Below are positions 11,899-23,466 of a DNA stretch of 64,000 bases, one piece after another. The notes below the pieces were generated by a model, which was given only the letters and a program-made list of their open reading frames with translations, did no database searches and had not been told where the DNA came from. Position numbers and translations under genes: made by a program. Position 1 is the first letter of the stretch; each line of letters starts with the position of its first letter. Origin of the DNA: Myrica gale (lineage: Eukaryota; Streptophyta; Magnoliopsida; Fagales; Myricaceae); NCBI GenBank assembly GCA_963930655.1, contig OZ005604.1, positions 5,838,001 to 5,902,000 on the forward strand, in the 5' to 3' direction.

Positions 11899-12633
11899 TT
11901 AAATGTAGTGTCCCCACGAATTGTCCCGGGGTGAGAAGAACTTGACTCTGGCGAGAGAAGATCCTGATGACTTTTGTAGAGCTCTTAATATGTCGGGATC
12001 AAGTTGTTGAAGAATATCTTGAGTAATCCAAGTGCATTCGGAATCTAGTTTGTCTACCCAATGAATAAGGAAACGCAAAACCGCTCCATCTGTAGTGAAC
12101 ACAACCTGCTCATCTATAATAACATCAATTTTACCTACGGGTGTAGGGAGAGAAGGTAATGGTGCAGGGGTAGGAATAGGCTCAAGGTCAGCTGTAGTGG
12201 TGTCAAGAAAATGATCATCTGGGAAGTTAGGAGGGCCTTTGTAGGCAACTAAGTCCTCAATATTGAAAGTACGATGAAAACCAAAGTGAGATGGAATAAC
12301 AATGACATATGCATTTGGTCCAACCTGCTTCAAAATTTTAAAAGAATCAGCACTACGATCTTGCAATTTGGAAGCGGGTCCAGGAGGACGTTCCGGTCGA
12401 ATTTGGATCATGACATAATCCCCAATATTAAATGCAACATGTCTTTTATGTAAGTCAGCTCGAAATTTATATAATGCATTACTTGCTTCTAGACATTTAT
12501 TGATCTCAATATGCAAGTCATGAAGATGATGCGCAAATGATTCAACAGTCATAGACACACTAGCATAGGGGGGCAAGGGAACAATCAATTCATTAACTTC
12601 ATTTGATAACTGAGTAACAAAAATTAATTGCAA
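11899..12633 (-). pseudogene. Ty3/Gypsy chromovirus integrase C-terminus with chromodomain
   Basis: An uninterrupted 244-codon frame encodes the end of a plant chromovirus polyprotein. It holds the integrase C-terminal region (ALYKFRADLHKRHVAFNIGD, then DYVMIQIRPERPPG and GPNAYVI), a proline-rich linker (about residues 150-165) and a degenerate chromodomain (VLRFLIHWV, then CTWITQDIL). In active elements the chromodomain steers integration to particular chromatin. Upstream integrase core, RNase H, reverse transcriptase, protease and gag are absent. The frame's first Met is arbitrary. It is therefore a transposon fragment that happens to remain open, not a host gene. No stop or frameshift is seen within it, so the truncation may be fairly young. 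Confidence 0.88.
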
Positions 12634-13702
12634 AATTACTCGAGCTATCTAACTCTAACAATTATGCTCATAACCTAAATCATCTAAGCATACACAACAA
12701 AATAAAATTAAATCTAAAGTCTAAACAGCTATGTTCACAACCTAAATCATCTAAGCATTATGCATCAACAATTCTAAGCATACATATAACTGAACCTGAT
12801 ATGAAAAATATTGAACTCTTCCTAATATGAGTAGAGCTATTTTATTTCTTTAAACATTACCTAATTATAATTTATAAATGGCTATACATTTTTTGAAAGA
12901 CTCTGCAGCCATTAGGATATCAAATCTTGAAACATCTATTATTTTGCATTTAATATTGTTAGTACCAAATTATATCATGAAGTGAAATATATATATACAA
13001 TACACAATACATACATATTTTTTTCAATATTATTTTTTTATGTGCCATGACACGTATCTACAACTTGAAAAAAAAAATCCAACACGATACACACCTAAAA
13101 AATACACTACAACAATCAATCTTCCCACGTTTTATCATCTAATTCCCAAATAGCATCTTAGGTAGACAAAATAATTATACCTTGGTGTCCAAATTAGCAC
13201 TGAATCTGAAAATCTCCGAATCTAAAAAATCACCGAATCTGCCCATCAAAAATTTCATATCCTCAAATCAAATTAACAAAACCTATATAAGTTTAATACT
13301 AAAGAAGTTAACAATACAACATTTAAATAAAATAGTAAATAGATTATAGAGGCTGAGGCTCCAACCTTGGTGAGAGAGAGCTGATGAGTGATGGTTACTG
13401 ATGAGAGAGAAGCCACGTCAGGGAGAGAGGAGCTCAAGAGCTGAGCAATGAGCATAGCTGAGGGAATAGGCCTAAGATGCGACGACGAGGGAGAGAAACG
13501 TTGAGCACGGCTAAGGGAGAGAGGAACCCCGACAGGGATGCTAGAGGGTGGGGGGTGAGTCACGACAGTGAGACAAGGAGAGGGGCTTGGGGCCTGGGTG
13601 TGACGACTGCTGGCTCACGAGTTGGAACGAATTAGGTCTTTCGAGAACTAATTTCGTTCGACTTCGACTTAAGTTTTCTTTTTCATTTTCTTTTTTTAAA
13701 AC

Positions 13703-13727
13703 AGGGCTCAAAACGGTTTTGAGCCCT
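13703..13727. repeat. Perfect 12-bp inverted repeat, 1-base spacer
   Basis: AGGGCTCAAAAC, one G, then GTTTTGAGCCCT. It lies just before a block of CCGG-rich words. Confidence 0.9.
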
Positions 13728-13814
13728 AGATTTTCTTTTAAAAAATATATACCATAATCGAAAATTCTGGCGTTTCCACCGGAATTGAAAATTCCGATTT
13801 TCCTTGATAATTAG

Positions 13815-13876
13815 ATCCGGTTCTGGTACCGGAAGTGGCCGGAATCGGTGTCGGAACACCAGTACCAGAACCGGAT
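13815..13876. repeat. 18-bp inverted repeat of CCGGTTCTGG type
   Basis: Left arm 13815-13832 (ATCCGGTTCTGGTACCGG) pairs with right arm 13859-13876 with one mismatch, around a CCGG-containing spacer. The wording matches the subterminal regions of the hAT elements at 53209 and 54781, so it may be a decayed end of that group. Confidence 0.8.
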
Positions 13877-14130
13877 GTTTCGATTTAAACGGGAAGAAAT
13901 GCACTCCCTTACTCTCACGTCCCAAAATAACCTTGAGAAAGGCTAATATTTTTTTTAGGTGTAGTAAGCATTTTTTTTTTGTCATAAATTTTTTTGAGTT
14001 TATAAATAAGTCTTCTTAAATTTAATTTTCAAAATCAATAGATGATTAGATGACATTTTAGTTCTAATCATAAATTGACATGTGTCACTCAAAATTAAAA
14101 TTATATGATTTATATTTTTTATTTTTAAAG

Positions 14131-14366
14131 TAATTTAAATAATTTAGTCTAATTTATTTTTTATTTGTTTACACGGTATATATTGTTCTATGACTGGTAT
14201 TTTTTAAATGAGCTAACAATTTATTTAGTTTATGAGACATATGTCAGCTAATTTAAATAATTTAGTCTAATTTATTTTTTATTTGTTTACACGGTATATA
14301 TTGTTCTATGACTGGTATTTTTTAAATGAGCTAACAATTTATTTAGTTTATGAGACATATGTCAGC
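14131..14366. repeat. 118-bp tandem duplication inside a dispersed repeat
   Basis: Two copies (14131-14248, 14249-14366) that appear essentially identical, both ending in GAGACATATGTCAGC. A diverged single-copy relative lies at about 24030-24260 (shared phrase GAGCTAACAATTTATTTAG), so the unit belongs to a dispersed family and duplicated locally after insertion. Confidence 0.9.
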
Positions 14367-14870
14367 TAATTATTATTAGATAAAAATTACAAACTCAATA
14401 ACCTTCCCGATAAATTTGAAAATTTAAGAATTATTTATTAAAATGGGTCAGAAACTAAATAATTCCATAACCTTTTTGTTTTTATTTAAAAGGTAAAAAT
14501 GTTTCTCCGAGGCGTTTGAATTCGTCGGCCCATAACTACCACTCAAGACACTTATGTCTGAATGTGGCCGAGAGAAGCAAATCACAATGTCTGATTGCGA
14601 AGGAAAACAAGCCTATTTCTTGACAGGGCCCAGCCCATCACTTTCTCTGACATGTTGTCTAGTTTCATTGGTGAACGAAAGAAACAATATAGTGTCTGGA
14701 AAAAGAAAAGGAAAAAGAAAATAAAGGGGTGACAAAAACCCTAAGCAGAGTATCTCGCTCCAGAAAACAGAAACGTTGGGCGGGTACTGGGTAGCCTTTT
14801 CATAAGCTGGAACAAAAGGGAATAATAAATATAGGAAAGTTAAGTTATGATAGCGTCATTGGCCCTGTTA

Positions 14871-15491
14871 CTAGCGCCGGTTTCTCCCTCCCCATTTCTT
14901 TCCTTCAATCGCCTCTCTCACATCCACCCTTCTTCTCCTCTCTCCGCCGCTGGTACTCTCCCTCACTCTCTCTCTGTCTCTCTCAATAAATAAGAAGCTG
15001 TTTGTGGATTGTTTTGCTTTGTGGTGCGAGCCGGGGATTAACTTTGAATTTATGCGTTTTTTGTTTTGTTTTTGTGTTACTGTCATTCCACCCTTATCTA
15101 TTCGACTATAGCTTAATTATTCTTTTCAGCTTCCTAGGTTCCAAATCAAGCATAATCTTAGAATTGAGTGTTTTTTAGTTTCAGTGTTGCATGTACTCGT
15201 GTGCATGTGGGTAGGCGCGTGGGCCCAGAAATGTGCCGTTATAACGTGTTAGTACCATGTTAATGTGGGTGCAATCTCTCTTGTAAACTTAACTATTTTG
15301 TATTATTGTTTATTGCATTTCTATTCACCATTTCTAGCAGTCCCCTTAAATCCTTTGCTGTAATTTTGAAATAAGATGCTCGTCGAAGAATTCGTAATGG
15401 TTTAATTTGGTCAATGCGAAACTAGACAGACTTGTTGAGGGCGACCTCTAGGAGGCTCATTTTGGCGACAAAGATACAATCAGTCTCAACA
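14871..15491 (+). promoter_or_regulatory. ArgRS upstream and 5' UTR region
   Basis: A CT-rich tract (about 14880-14990, with CTCTCTCTCTGTCTCTCTC) 500-600 bp upstream of the ArgRS start resembles plant pyrimidine-rich leader DNA. No clear TATA box was identified. An intron in the 5' UTR is possible but not demonstrated. Confidence 0.3.
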
Positions 15492-18400
15492 ATGGCAAAT
15501 GTAAGTTGCTTCAGCTCTGGACTACAGACTCCTTTTAGCGTGTTCTTTTTTCTCCAAAGATAAGTTATTATTGCAAGTGGGTATATACAATAACGTGGGG
15601 GAGGAATTGATTTGCGAACTGGTTTGCTAATTTGGACAAGTGCTGTAACTGAATAATTCTTTAATTATGCCATAGGAGGAGCAAAACGTGGGAAATGTGA
15701 AGCAGCAGCTAGCAAAATTGTTTGAGGTAGCACTTAAGTCAACAGTGCCTAACGAGCCAGATGTAGAGCCTCTGGTCGCCATTTGCATGGCAAAATTTGG
15801 TGATTACCAATGGTATGACACTTGTTTTGGAGTGAAGACTATGCACGACTTGTGGCTATGGGACGTACCTAGAAAGCCTTAGAAACATATCTATATGTTG
15901 GCTCCGGTTTTCACTTGGAGTTCTTTTTGGACACTAAACTTGAATTTGTGCAGCAACAACGCAATGGGCCTATGGTCTAGAATAAAGGGCAAGCCAAATG
16001 AGTTTAGAGGTCCTCCATCTGTTGGACAGGTACACAATTGGTTGCTTTTCTAAGTTCTAATTGTGTATGAAGACTTATTTGTTCATGTATGGTTGTGATT
16101 TCTGCATGTGATATTATAGGATACCTTCTGCCTTTATTTATTTTTTGGTTATTCAATTTGTAGACTATCATGCGGAATCTCCCTCAATCTGAACTGATAG
16201 AATCATGCTCTGTAGCTGGGCCAGGATTTGTGAACGTTGTACTATCAAGGAATTGGATAGCTAAGGTGCGTGCTTTCTTTAGCCCTCCTTTTTTGCCTTT
16301 GTGATTGGAGCTTGTTGCATGTGGTATGGAAAAATGTTTGGTTGGTTACCTGTAAAATTTTACTGGTGCAGAGTCTTCAAAAAATGCTCATTGATGGTAT
16401 AGATACATGGGCACCACGACTTAGAATCAAAAGGGCCGTTGTCGACTTTTCTTCGCCCAATATTGCAAAAGAAATGCATGTAGGCCATTTAAGATCTACT
16501 ATTATAGGGGACACCCTAGCCCGTATGCTTGAGTTTTCACATGTCGATGTTCTTCGCAGAAACCATGTTGGAGACTGGGGAACACAGGTATTTCCGGTTC
16601 ACAGAAGCATTCATTCATTGCACTAAAAATTGTTGAGTGACTAGTTTTTTGCTTTATGCATATAATGGCACTGGTTCTTGTCTTGTTTGAATCTATCCAT
16701 CAGCTTTGAGTTATATACTTAAGAAGCAAAATGATTTGTTGATGGACAATGGCGAATTAAGTTTCACTTTTAAGTTTTTCCATCATCTAACATGTTCTTA
16801 GCTCTAATAGGTCTTTCTACCCAATTGGATGTACTCAGGATCTGCATGATTTTGTTAGCTAACTTCGTATTGGCGTGGGTAATCTTCTAATGAAAAATTA
16901 CCTTAGAGCGTACTTATAAAGATGAGAACTAGCACTCTGTTGTTGGATGCTTTAGAGACAAGATAACCCATGTTCATTGTGCTTAGCTGAATGTTGTTGT
17001 TGAATTCAATTTATCATCCATAGTTAAATAGCTGCTGTGAATTTGTTATTGCTTGAACTCTTAGTTTTTCTATCATGTAGGGAAATATCCTTCTTTTTCA
17101 TCCTACCATGACCAACTAGCTTAAATTTTTTCTGTTTCTTGCAGTTTGGTATGCTGATTGAATTCCTTTTTGAAAAGTTTCCAAACTGGGAGAATGTTAA
17201 TGAAACAGCTGTTGGAGATCTTCAGGTAGGTGAAAACATTGAGATTATGTCGATTCTTGTGATTCAATGCTTTAGTATCCTTTACTAACTCAATGTTGCA
17301 CTTTGCATTAGAAATTACCATATGGACCAAACAGGTTCAAGTAATTAGTGGTGAATTCATTTGTGCTGTAGTGCATTAGATGTACTTTATTAAAGATAAC
17401 TGTGCGAGTGATAGTCCAATCCTAGCAAGAAGCTTCAGAGCTCAACTGTTGAAAACCCATGTTTTGATAGGCACTATCACATAGTATTATTAGACTCTTC
17501 TTTGTTAGTGAAGTTGGAACCTTTAAATTTGAATAATTTGTTACCACTCTATTGTAGTTTTTCTTTCTATTAAGAGGAGATATCACGGAGATCCTGAAGA
17601 CAAATTGGATTTATTTAGGAATATGCTTCATCACGTTAATCGCCCTTATTAGATACTTTTTACTATGATGGCATATTCCAACTCTGTGATTGCTAGACTT
17701 CAAATTTTATGCTTTAGTTCATTCTGTAAGGTATTAATTTCCCACACATTCTTGAAAATAAAAAATCAACTAATAAATTGTGATTCTAACCTGAAATTGT
17801 ACTTTGGTAGGCATTCTACAAGGCATCAAAACTGAGATTCGACAGTGACCCTGATTTTAAGGAGAAGGCACAAAAGGCAGTGGTTCGGCTTCAGGTGATT
17901 ATTTACTTCCATTGTTTTAGGACTGAAGTTGAACTCTCAGATATTGCAATATCTGAGGAAACTGTTCAAATTTTCTAGCATTTAGGGTTCACATTGCATC
18001 TGTGGAATTTCTTTTCATAGGCTTTGTCATGGCTAAACTTTTGACAGGGTGGGGACGTGAAATATCGAAGGGCATGGGCGCAGATTTGTGAAATCAGTCG
18101 GAGCGAGTTTAATAGGGTTTATCAACTTCTTGGAGTTCATTTAGAGGAAAAGGTTTGTAAACATTTTGTATCATGTGCCTCTAGAAAGTTATATACTTCT
18201 GCTTTCTTCCTACATTGTGCACATGAAGCAGGAATGCTGCGTCGTTCATTTGACTTGGGTGATGAAAGGGTGAGATGGGGATGGTGCAGTCTTACATTTA
18301 CACTGAATAAGGACAAGCATAGCCTAGGTTGTATATCATGATGTTAGCTGACTATTCCTTTTCTGGAAATATCTGCCTTGTGTTGTGGTAAATGCTCCTT

Positions 18401-21400
18401 TCAAATGTAGCTCTAGATTAGGTGCGCATGTCCGTTTGTGTATTATTAAATATTGGAAGTTGCACACATAAATTGCAACTTTAAATAGAGGTGTATTCTT
18501 CATGTGATGAAATTGTAGGTGTGACAAGGGTCAAAGTGGCATGAAGTATCTCACACTACATATGATGTTTGTTCAATTCAGATATTTTTTTTGTTTCCAT
18601 TTGGTGGTGGGTGGGTTGGTGGAGGTTGAGGTAACCTTGTTAGCATAATTTGAGCTCTAGTAACAGAGGTGCTGTGCCTTAAGTGCTGTTGTGGTATTCA
18701 ATATTGTACCTGCAATAACTTATGGGAATGGCATATGACTACCTTGTAGTATCGCTGTTAAAAAATTGAAAATGAGGAAACTATAGGTGGCATTTGTTTG
18801 CCAAAATTTCGGGGAATATTCCCAAAATTTTGGGAATATTTTGGATATTGAGATTTATTGGGGTTTGTGAAAAATTTGGAGTGTGTATGTGTAAATGTTG
18901 GAAATTTTGAAATGTGTTTGTTTTGCTCGAAATTTCTATACTCCGAAATGTTGGGTAAACAAACGCCACCATATATATCTTGTGTTGAAGTTTTGAAATG
19001 AAGATGTGGTTCTTCCTTCATAAAGACAACAACGATCTTAGTTTATACCTTATGGAGAGGTGCCAAAAACTAGGCAACTATATGACATGCATATTTCACG
19101 AATCTTTTCTTGCTGACAGGGGGAAAGCTTCTACAATCCATATATTCCTGAGGTCTTGAAGAAGTTGACTAGTAAAAATTTGGTTGAGGACAGTCAGGGC
19201 GCTCGTGTGATCTTTATTGAAGGGTTCAGCATACCTCTTATTGTTGTGAAGAGTGATGGTGGTTACAATTACGCTTCAACTGATCTAACAGCACTTTGGT
19301 TGGTTGTTCTTTACAACTACAATCTTAGTTTCAATTAACTCTGCAGTTGATGGTTATTTAGCACTCAGTTTTATGCTCCTTTAGCTGTTCTTAGATACCT
19401 ATTTCTTTGAGCTGTATCTCCTTTGTTATTCGATCTGCCTAATTTAGTGAAGCATCTTAAATGGTAACTGTCAAAAGAATACTGCCAACATTAAGACTCC
19501 GTATTCATCTAAGAGTCGCTTAATGCCCTTGGATGACTTTAGGCAGATTTTTCTTCCTGATTGCATGCTCATGTATGTATGTGTAGATGTGTGTGTGTGT
19601 GTGTGTGCCTTCACACTGGCATGTTTGTGTGCGTGCACTAGCTATTTGTTCTGTCAAATTTTTTAACTTTCTTTTAATGACAACCAATACTCATTGAATG
19701 GGAGTCTACTGGCTGAAATATAACATGGCAGGGCCTTAAAGAGTTTTTCTAGGTTCCAAAGCATTACAAAATAGAAATTTTGACAGTTGATGGTTCTAAA
19801 TATTAGCATAGCTGCTTGTCCAGCTAAATTCTTCCTTTTATCCTCCCCCCCCCCCTCTCTGCCCCCCCTTTCTCCCATTCCCTTTGTCTTTTTTGAAATT
19901 TTTTGGGAATTATTATTCATATTCCTGTGTTGGAGATATTCTAATTACTATTTTTCCAACTCCATCTGCTGCAGTTGTTATGAATTGCTGGCCTTGCCCG
20001 TTCCTATTATGTACAGCCTGTTGTAACCATTAAGATTTTTATTTTGGATAAGGCTGTTAGTCTATACACTTATGTTGTTATCTCTAGAGTTGGTATAACT
20101 CATCTGGCTGCTGACCACTAAATAAATGGTGCTTGTTACAATGTATAGGTATCGCCTTAATGAAGAGAAAGCTGAGTGGATTATATATGTCACTGATGTT
20201 GGTCAGCAGCAGCACTTCGATATGGTGTTTAGGGTACGTTTTCAAACCCATATGTTGTGTATCATTTTGTGGTGATCCATGACTGAGTTGCTTTTGGAAG
20301 TCTAAAGTCAGAGACGGTTGTACTTCTTTGTTTTCAGGCTGCCAAACGTGCTGGTTGGCTCCCGGTTGAGGATAATATGTATCCAAAAGTTAGCCATGTG
20401 GGTTTTGGTCTTGTTCTTGGTGAAGATGGGAAGCGATTTCGAACTCGCAACACTGAAGTTGTTCGGTTAGTTGATTTACTTGATGAAGCCAAGAGTCGCA
20501 GTAAAACAGCCCTTATTGAGCGCGGTAGGATACTGGACTCACCTTTTGTTTTATTTGAACTTACGGACTCTATGAAATTTTCATCTATCTTGGTTAGGTA
20601 AGGATGTAGAATGGACAGAGGAGGAGCTTGAGCAAACCGCCGAGGCAGTAGGTTATGGCGCTGTTAAGTAAGCTACTTACTCTTACATCGAAATAATATA
20701 CTGAATAACTTGACAAGTAATTGCAGAATTAGTCTTGCATGTATCTCCATGTTAAGTACTGAAAAATCTGTTGCCAGTTTACGAGGAGAGGGTATAGTAC
20801 TGGATCATGGTAGTGGTGGGAAAAAAACCCGTCGATCCGACCTCCCGACCCTGAACCGACCTGGCTCAACCCAATCAGGTTGGCTTACCTCGGGTTCGGG
20901 TTTTAAAACATAAACCCGAGGAAATTCGGGTTCGGGTCTCTAACACCCTTTTATATATATATATATGTATATATATTTTTTTTCTCTTAAACCTCTACTG
21001 AAAAGATACCGTTTTGCTCCTTTTTAATGTTTTCTCTCGCAACCCAAAGCCAACGGTTTCAGCTGAAATCGGGGTTGGGTCAGGTTGGACAACCCTCTCC
21101 CCCGCTGAGTCGGGTTTGGGGTATGGGAACCTGACCCCAACTTTGCCCACCCCTAGATCATGGTCTGATATTTGTTGTTCATTTTTGTCCATTCAAAACA
21201 ACTGGGTCCTAAATAATCACCCTAGGAGAGGAGCATAAGTCATTACAAAAGTATTAATTATACTTAATGTTATATATTTTATTTGAGGGACAGTAAATGT
21301 CAGATGCTAAGTGAACCAGATCAAGCAAATACATTGTGTTATTGGAAGGAAGGTCCTGCGAATATTAGGTTTTGCTTTCCTGAAAATTTCCAAGTTATAC

Positions 21401-23466
21401 CACATTGTTCTGCTTCACACTTGTGAAAATGTGCTTGAGAATTTGGTGGCTTCATGCCTGCATTTCTATTTCACTTAATGAGCATGCTTCACGTATTTAG
21501 TCTTAACGTTTCAAATGGTTTTGGCAGGTATGCTGATTTGAAGAACAACAGGTTGACCAATTATACATTTAATTTTGATCAGATGCTAAATGATAAGGTA
21601 CATTTACTATTCATGGTTAAGTACTCTTCATTACTCCTGCTACCAGTTATATTTTCCTCTTCCTAACTTCCCTGAAATTGATATGCACAGGGCAATACTG
21701 CTGTATACTTGCTGTATGCTCATGCTCGAATCTGTTCAATCATCAGGAAATCTGGTAAAGACATAGAGGAGTTGAAGAAGGTAAATCCTCTTCCTACTTC
21801 AAGCAGTAATTATACCGGAGAGTCTCATGTTACACTTGTGTTCTTATGTAATTAAATTTCTGTCTCAAGGTTGACCTGAATGAATGTCACTAGGACTGAA
21901 TTTGAACTAGACCTGTGGAGCTACAATTACTTACACATAAATGATTCATCTGTAACTTCCACTCATGATTGTTTTAAGATGTTCTCTACATAAATGCTGC
22001 TTTTGTGATATTGCTTTCTGATTTCATGTGACTTCTTTTCAAATAAACTCAGTATAGTAGAAGAAGTACACATGCGGGGTGTTACCTTAGTACATGAAAG
22101 GTTTGGGGGTTGCAGGTAGGTAAGGGAAAAATATTAATAAGAGCTGAAAAAATGCACACGTTTCATCTTTAGGTGCCTTTGAAGGATTTTTTTCCCAAAT
22201 TTTAAAATTTGGTTGTTGGTTTTATTGATATAAAAATTGAAAAAAACAAAAAAACAAAAGTGAGCCTATAAAGCCTACTTATTCTACTCAAAAAACTTAT
22301 TAGACAGTAGTGGCAAGCACAGCAGAAGCGAGCTTTCCTACATGTCAGGCGGGGAATCTTTGGTGCGTACCACCGGAGTCTATCTAATGTCTCCTAATGT
22401 TCTCCTCATCATTCCTTTTTGGAAGGGGTGAGGTTGTAATTCTTTTTGTTTAGAAATTTTAGGTGGGTGCTAACAATATTTTGCTTGGATATTACGTTTT
22501 TTGGGTTGTTAGTGACACCCCGTTGATCCCCCCTCTAGGTCTGCCACTGGCTATTTGTGAGAGAACTCAAACTCCTCATAAATATCAAATTTGAGAATTT
22601 CTTTTTTACCAGATTGAAATTGTTCCTGTTTTGTTGCATGTGAAATTGGTGTAAATTATAAGTTAATCAACTTGATTTGTTATGCATTTAAACTTCAGGT
22701 GGTACAATCTTAACAAATGGGGTAATTTTGCGAATTTTTAATTGTTAAGAGGGAAGTGTACTAGTGCTAAACTGGGGAAACATTGCAAGACGAGCAACAG
22801 TTTTAGGTTGCAAAGCATATTTTTCTTATTTTGAATTTTCTGGAGAGCAAAATAATAAATTGGTGATGAGGCTCAGCCATTTAAGTTGAAGTCTAATGGT
22901 GTTTTTTGATTCTTGAGAATGTGATAGACGGGGACAATAGCATTGGATCATGGGGATGAGCGGACATTGGGTCTTCATCTGCTACAATTTTCGGAGGTAA
23001 GATGTGCACCTAAAAGATTTTATTGGTTTCATACTTGACATTGGGATCAATAGAACTTTAGTAGCTGAGCTGATGCAAGGATCTGACTGTTGAATCTGCC
23101 TTCACACTTTGCAGATTGTTGAGGAGGCCTGCACCAATCTATTGCCGAATGTGTTGTGTGAATACCTCTATAATTTGTCCGAGAACTTCACCAAATTCTA
23201 TTCCAATTGTCAGGTATTGTCTGAGATTAAAGCACACCTTGGTCACCTACCATTGGTTTTTTTTTTTTTTGGGGGGGGGGGGGGTTCATCTTTCTCCCTA
23301 TTGAAATGGATAGAAATTTTCATAACTATCTTTGTTTTCGTGAAACTTCGTCTAGGTGGTTGGATCCGCTGAGGAGACTAGCCGACTGTTGCTTTGCGAA
23401 GCAACTGCAACGGTGATGAGGAAATGCTTTTACCTTCTCGGAATCGTACCTGTTTACAAGATATGA
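15492..23466 (+). CDS. Arginyl-tRNA synthetase, class I, 17 exons, 589 aa
   Basis: Attaches arginine to tRNA-Arg using ATP. Coding exons: 15492-15500, 15676-15812, 15954-16029, 16164-16265, 16372-16587, 17145-17225, 17811-17894, 18048-18152, 19120-19298, 20149-20233, 20338-20524, 20598-20667, 21528-21597, 21691-21780, 22928-22996, 23115-23213, 23356-23466. All junctions are GT-AG and the total is 1770 nt, in frame. Length matches the plant enzyme (about 590 aa). An N-terminal Arg_tRNA_synt_N domain (residues 8-90) precedes the catalytic core with the HIGH-type motif MHVGH (143-147). The KMSKS position is occupied by [10 protein letters not shown] (386-395), as in other plant ArgRS proteins. 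A DALR anticodon-binding domain ends at VPVYKI. The start codon in a 9-nt exon (MAN) is inferred from homology. Introns carry a MITE, a hAT element and a hAT end, without damage to the exons. Compartment (cytosol, possibly also organelles) is not decided here. Confidence 0.95.
18786..18970. mobile_element. MITE, 185 bp, GGTGGC-TTTGTTT ends (intron 8 of ArgRS)
   Basis: Imperfect terminal inverted repeats: GGTGGCATTTGTTTGCC on the left, and on the right (reverse complement) GGTGGCGTTTGTTTACCC. ATA flanks both sides, a possible 3-bp duplication in TA-rich context. End wording and size are of PIF/Harbinger (Tourist) type. It is the clearest member of the family also seen at 29775, 40885, 48535, 54433 and 63768. 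Confidence 0.8.
20811..21155. mobile_element. Non-autonomous hAT element, 345 bp, perfect 8-bp TSD
   Basis: Flanked by GATCATGG at 20803-20810 and 21156-21163. Ends are TAGTGGTGGG and, reverse-complemented, TAGGGGTGGG. The arms are filled with GGGTTCGGG, CCCGACC and CAACCC words. The centre is an AT microsatellite. No transposase is present. It sits in intron 12 of the ArgRS gene. Confidence 0.93.
22300..22549. mobile_element. hAT (Tip100-like) right-end fragment in ArgRS intron 14
   Basis: Ends in CCCCCTCTAGGTCTGCCACTG, the same style as the right end of the hAT relic at 52858 (GCCCCCTACATCTGCCACTG). The matching left end was not located, so the start given is approximate. Confidence 0.5.
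23257..23284 (+). repeat. T14-G14 homopolymer junction in ArgRS intron 16
   Basis: Fourteen T followed directly by fourteen G, about 70 bp upstream of the last exon's acceptor. Exact lengths may be assembly-sensitive. Confidence 0.85.

Larger units (their letters stand above)
12640..14870. other. Intergenic, AT-rich with inverted and tandem repeats
   Basis: No supported gene. The region holds two inverted repeats (13703-13727, 13815-13876) and a 118-bp tandem duplication (14131-14366). Around 13270-13560 a GA-rich stretch is open on the minus strand but is low-complexity and resembles no family I know. Confidence 0.4.
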
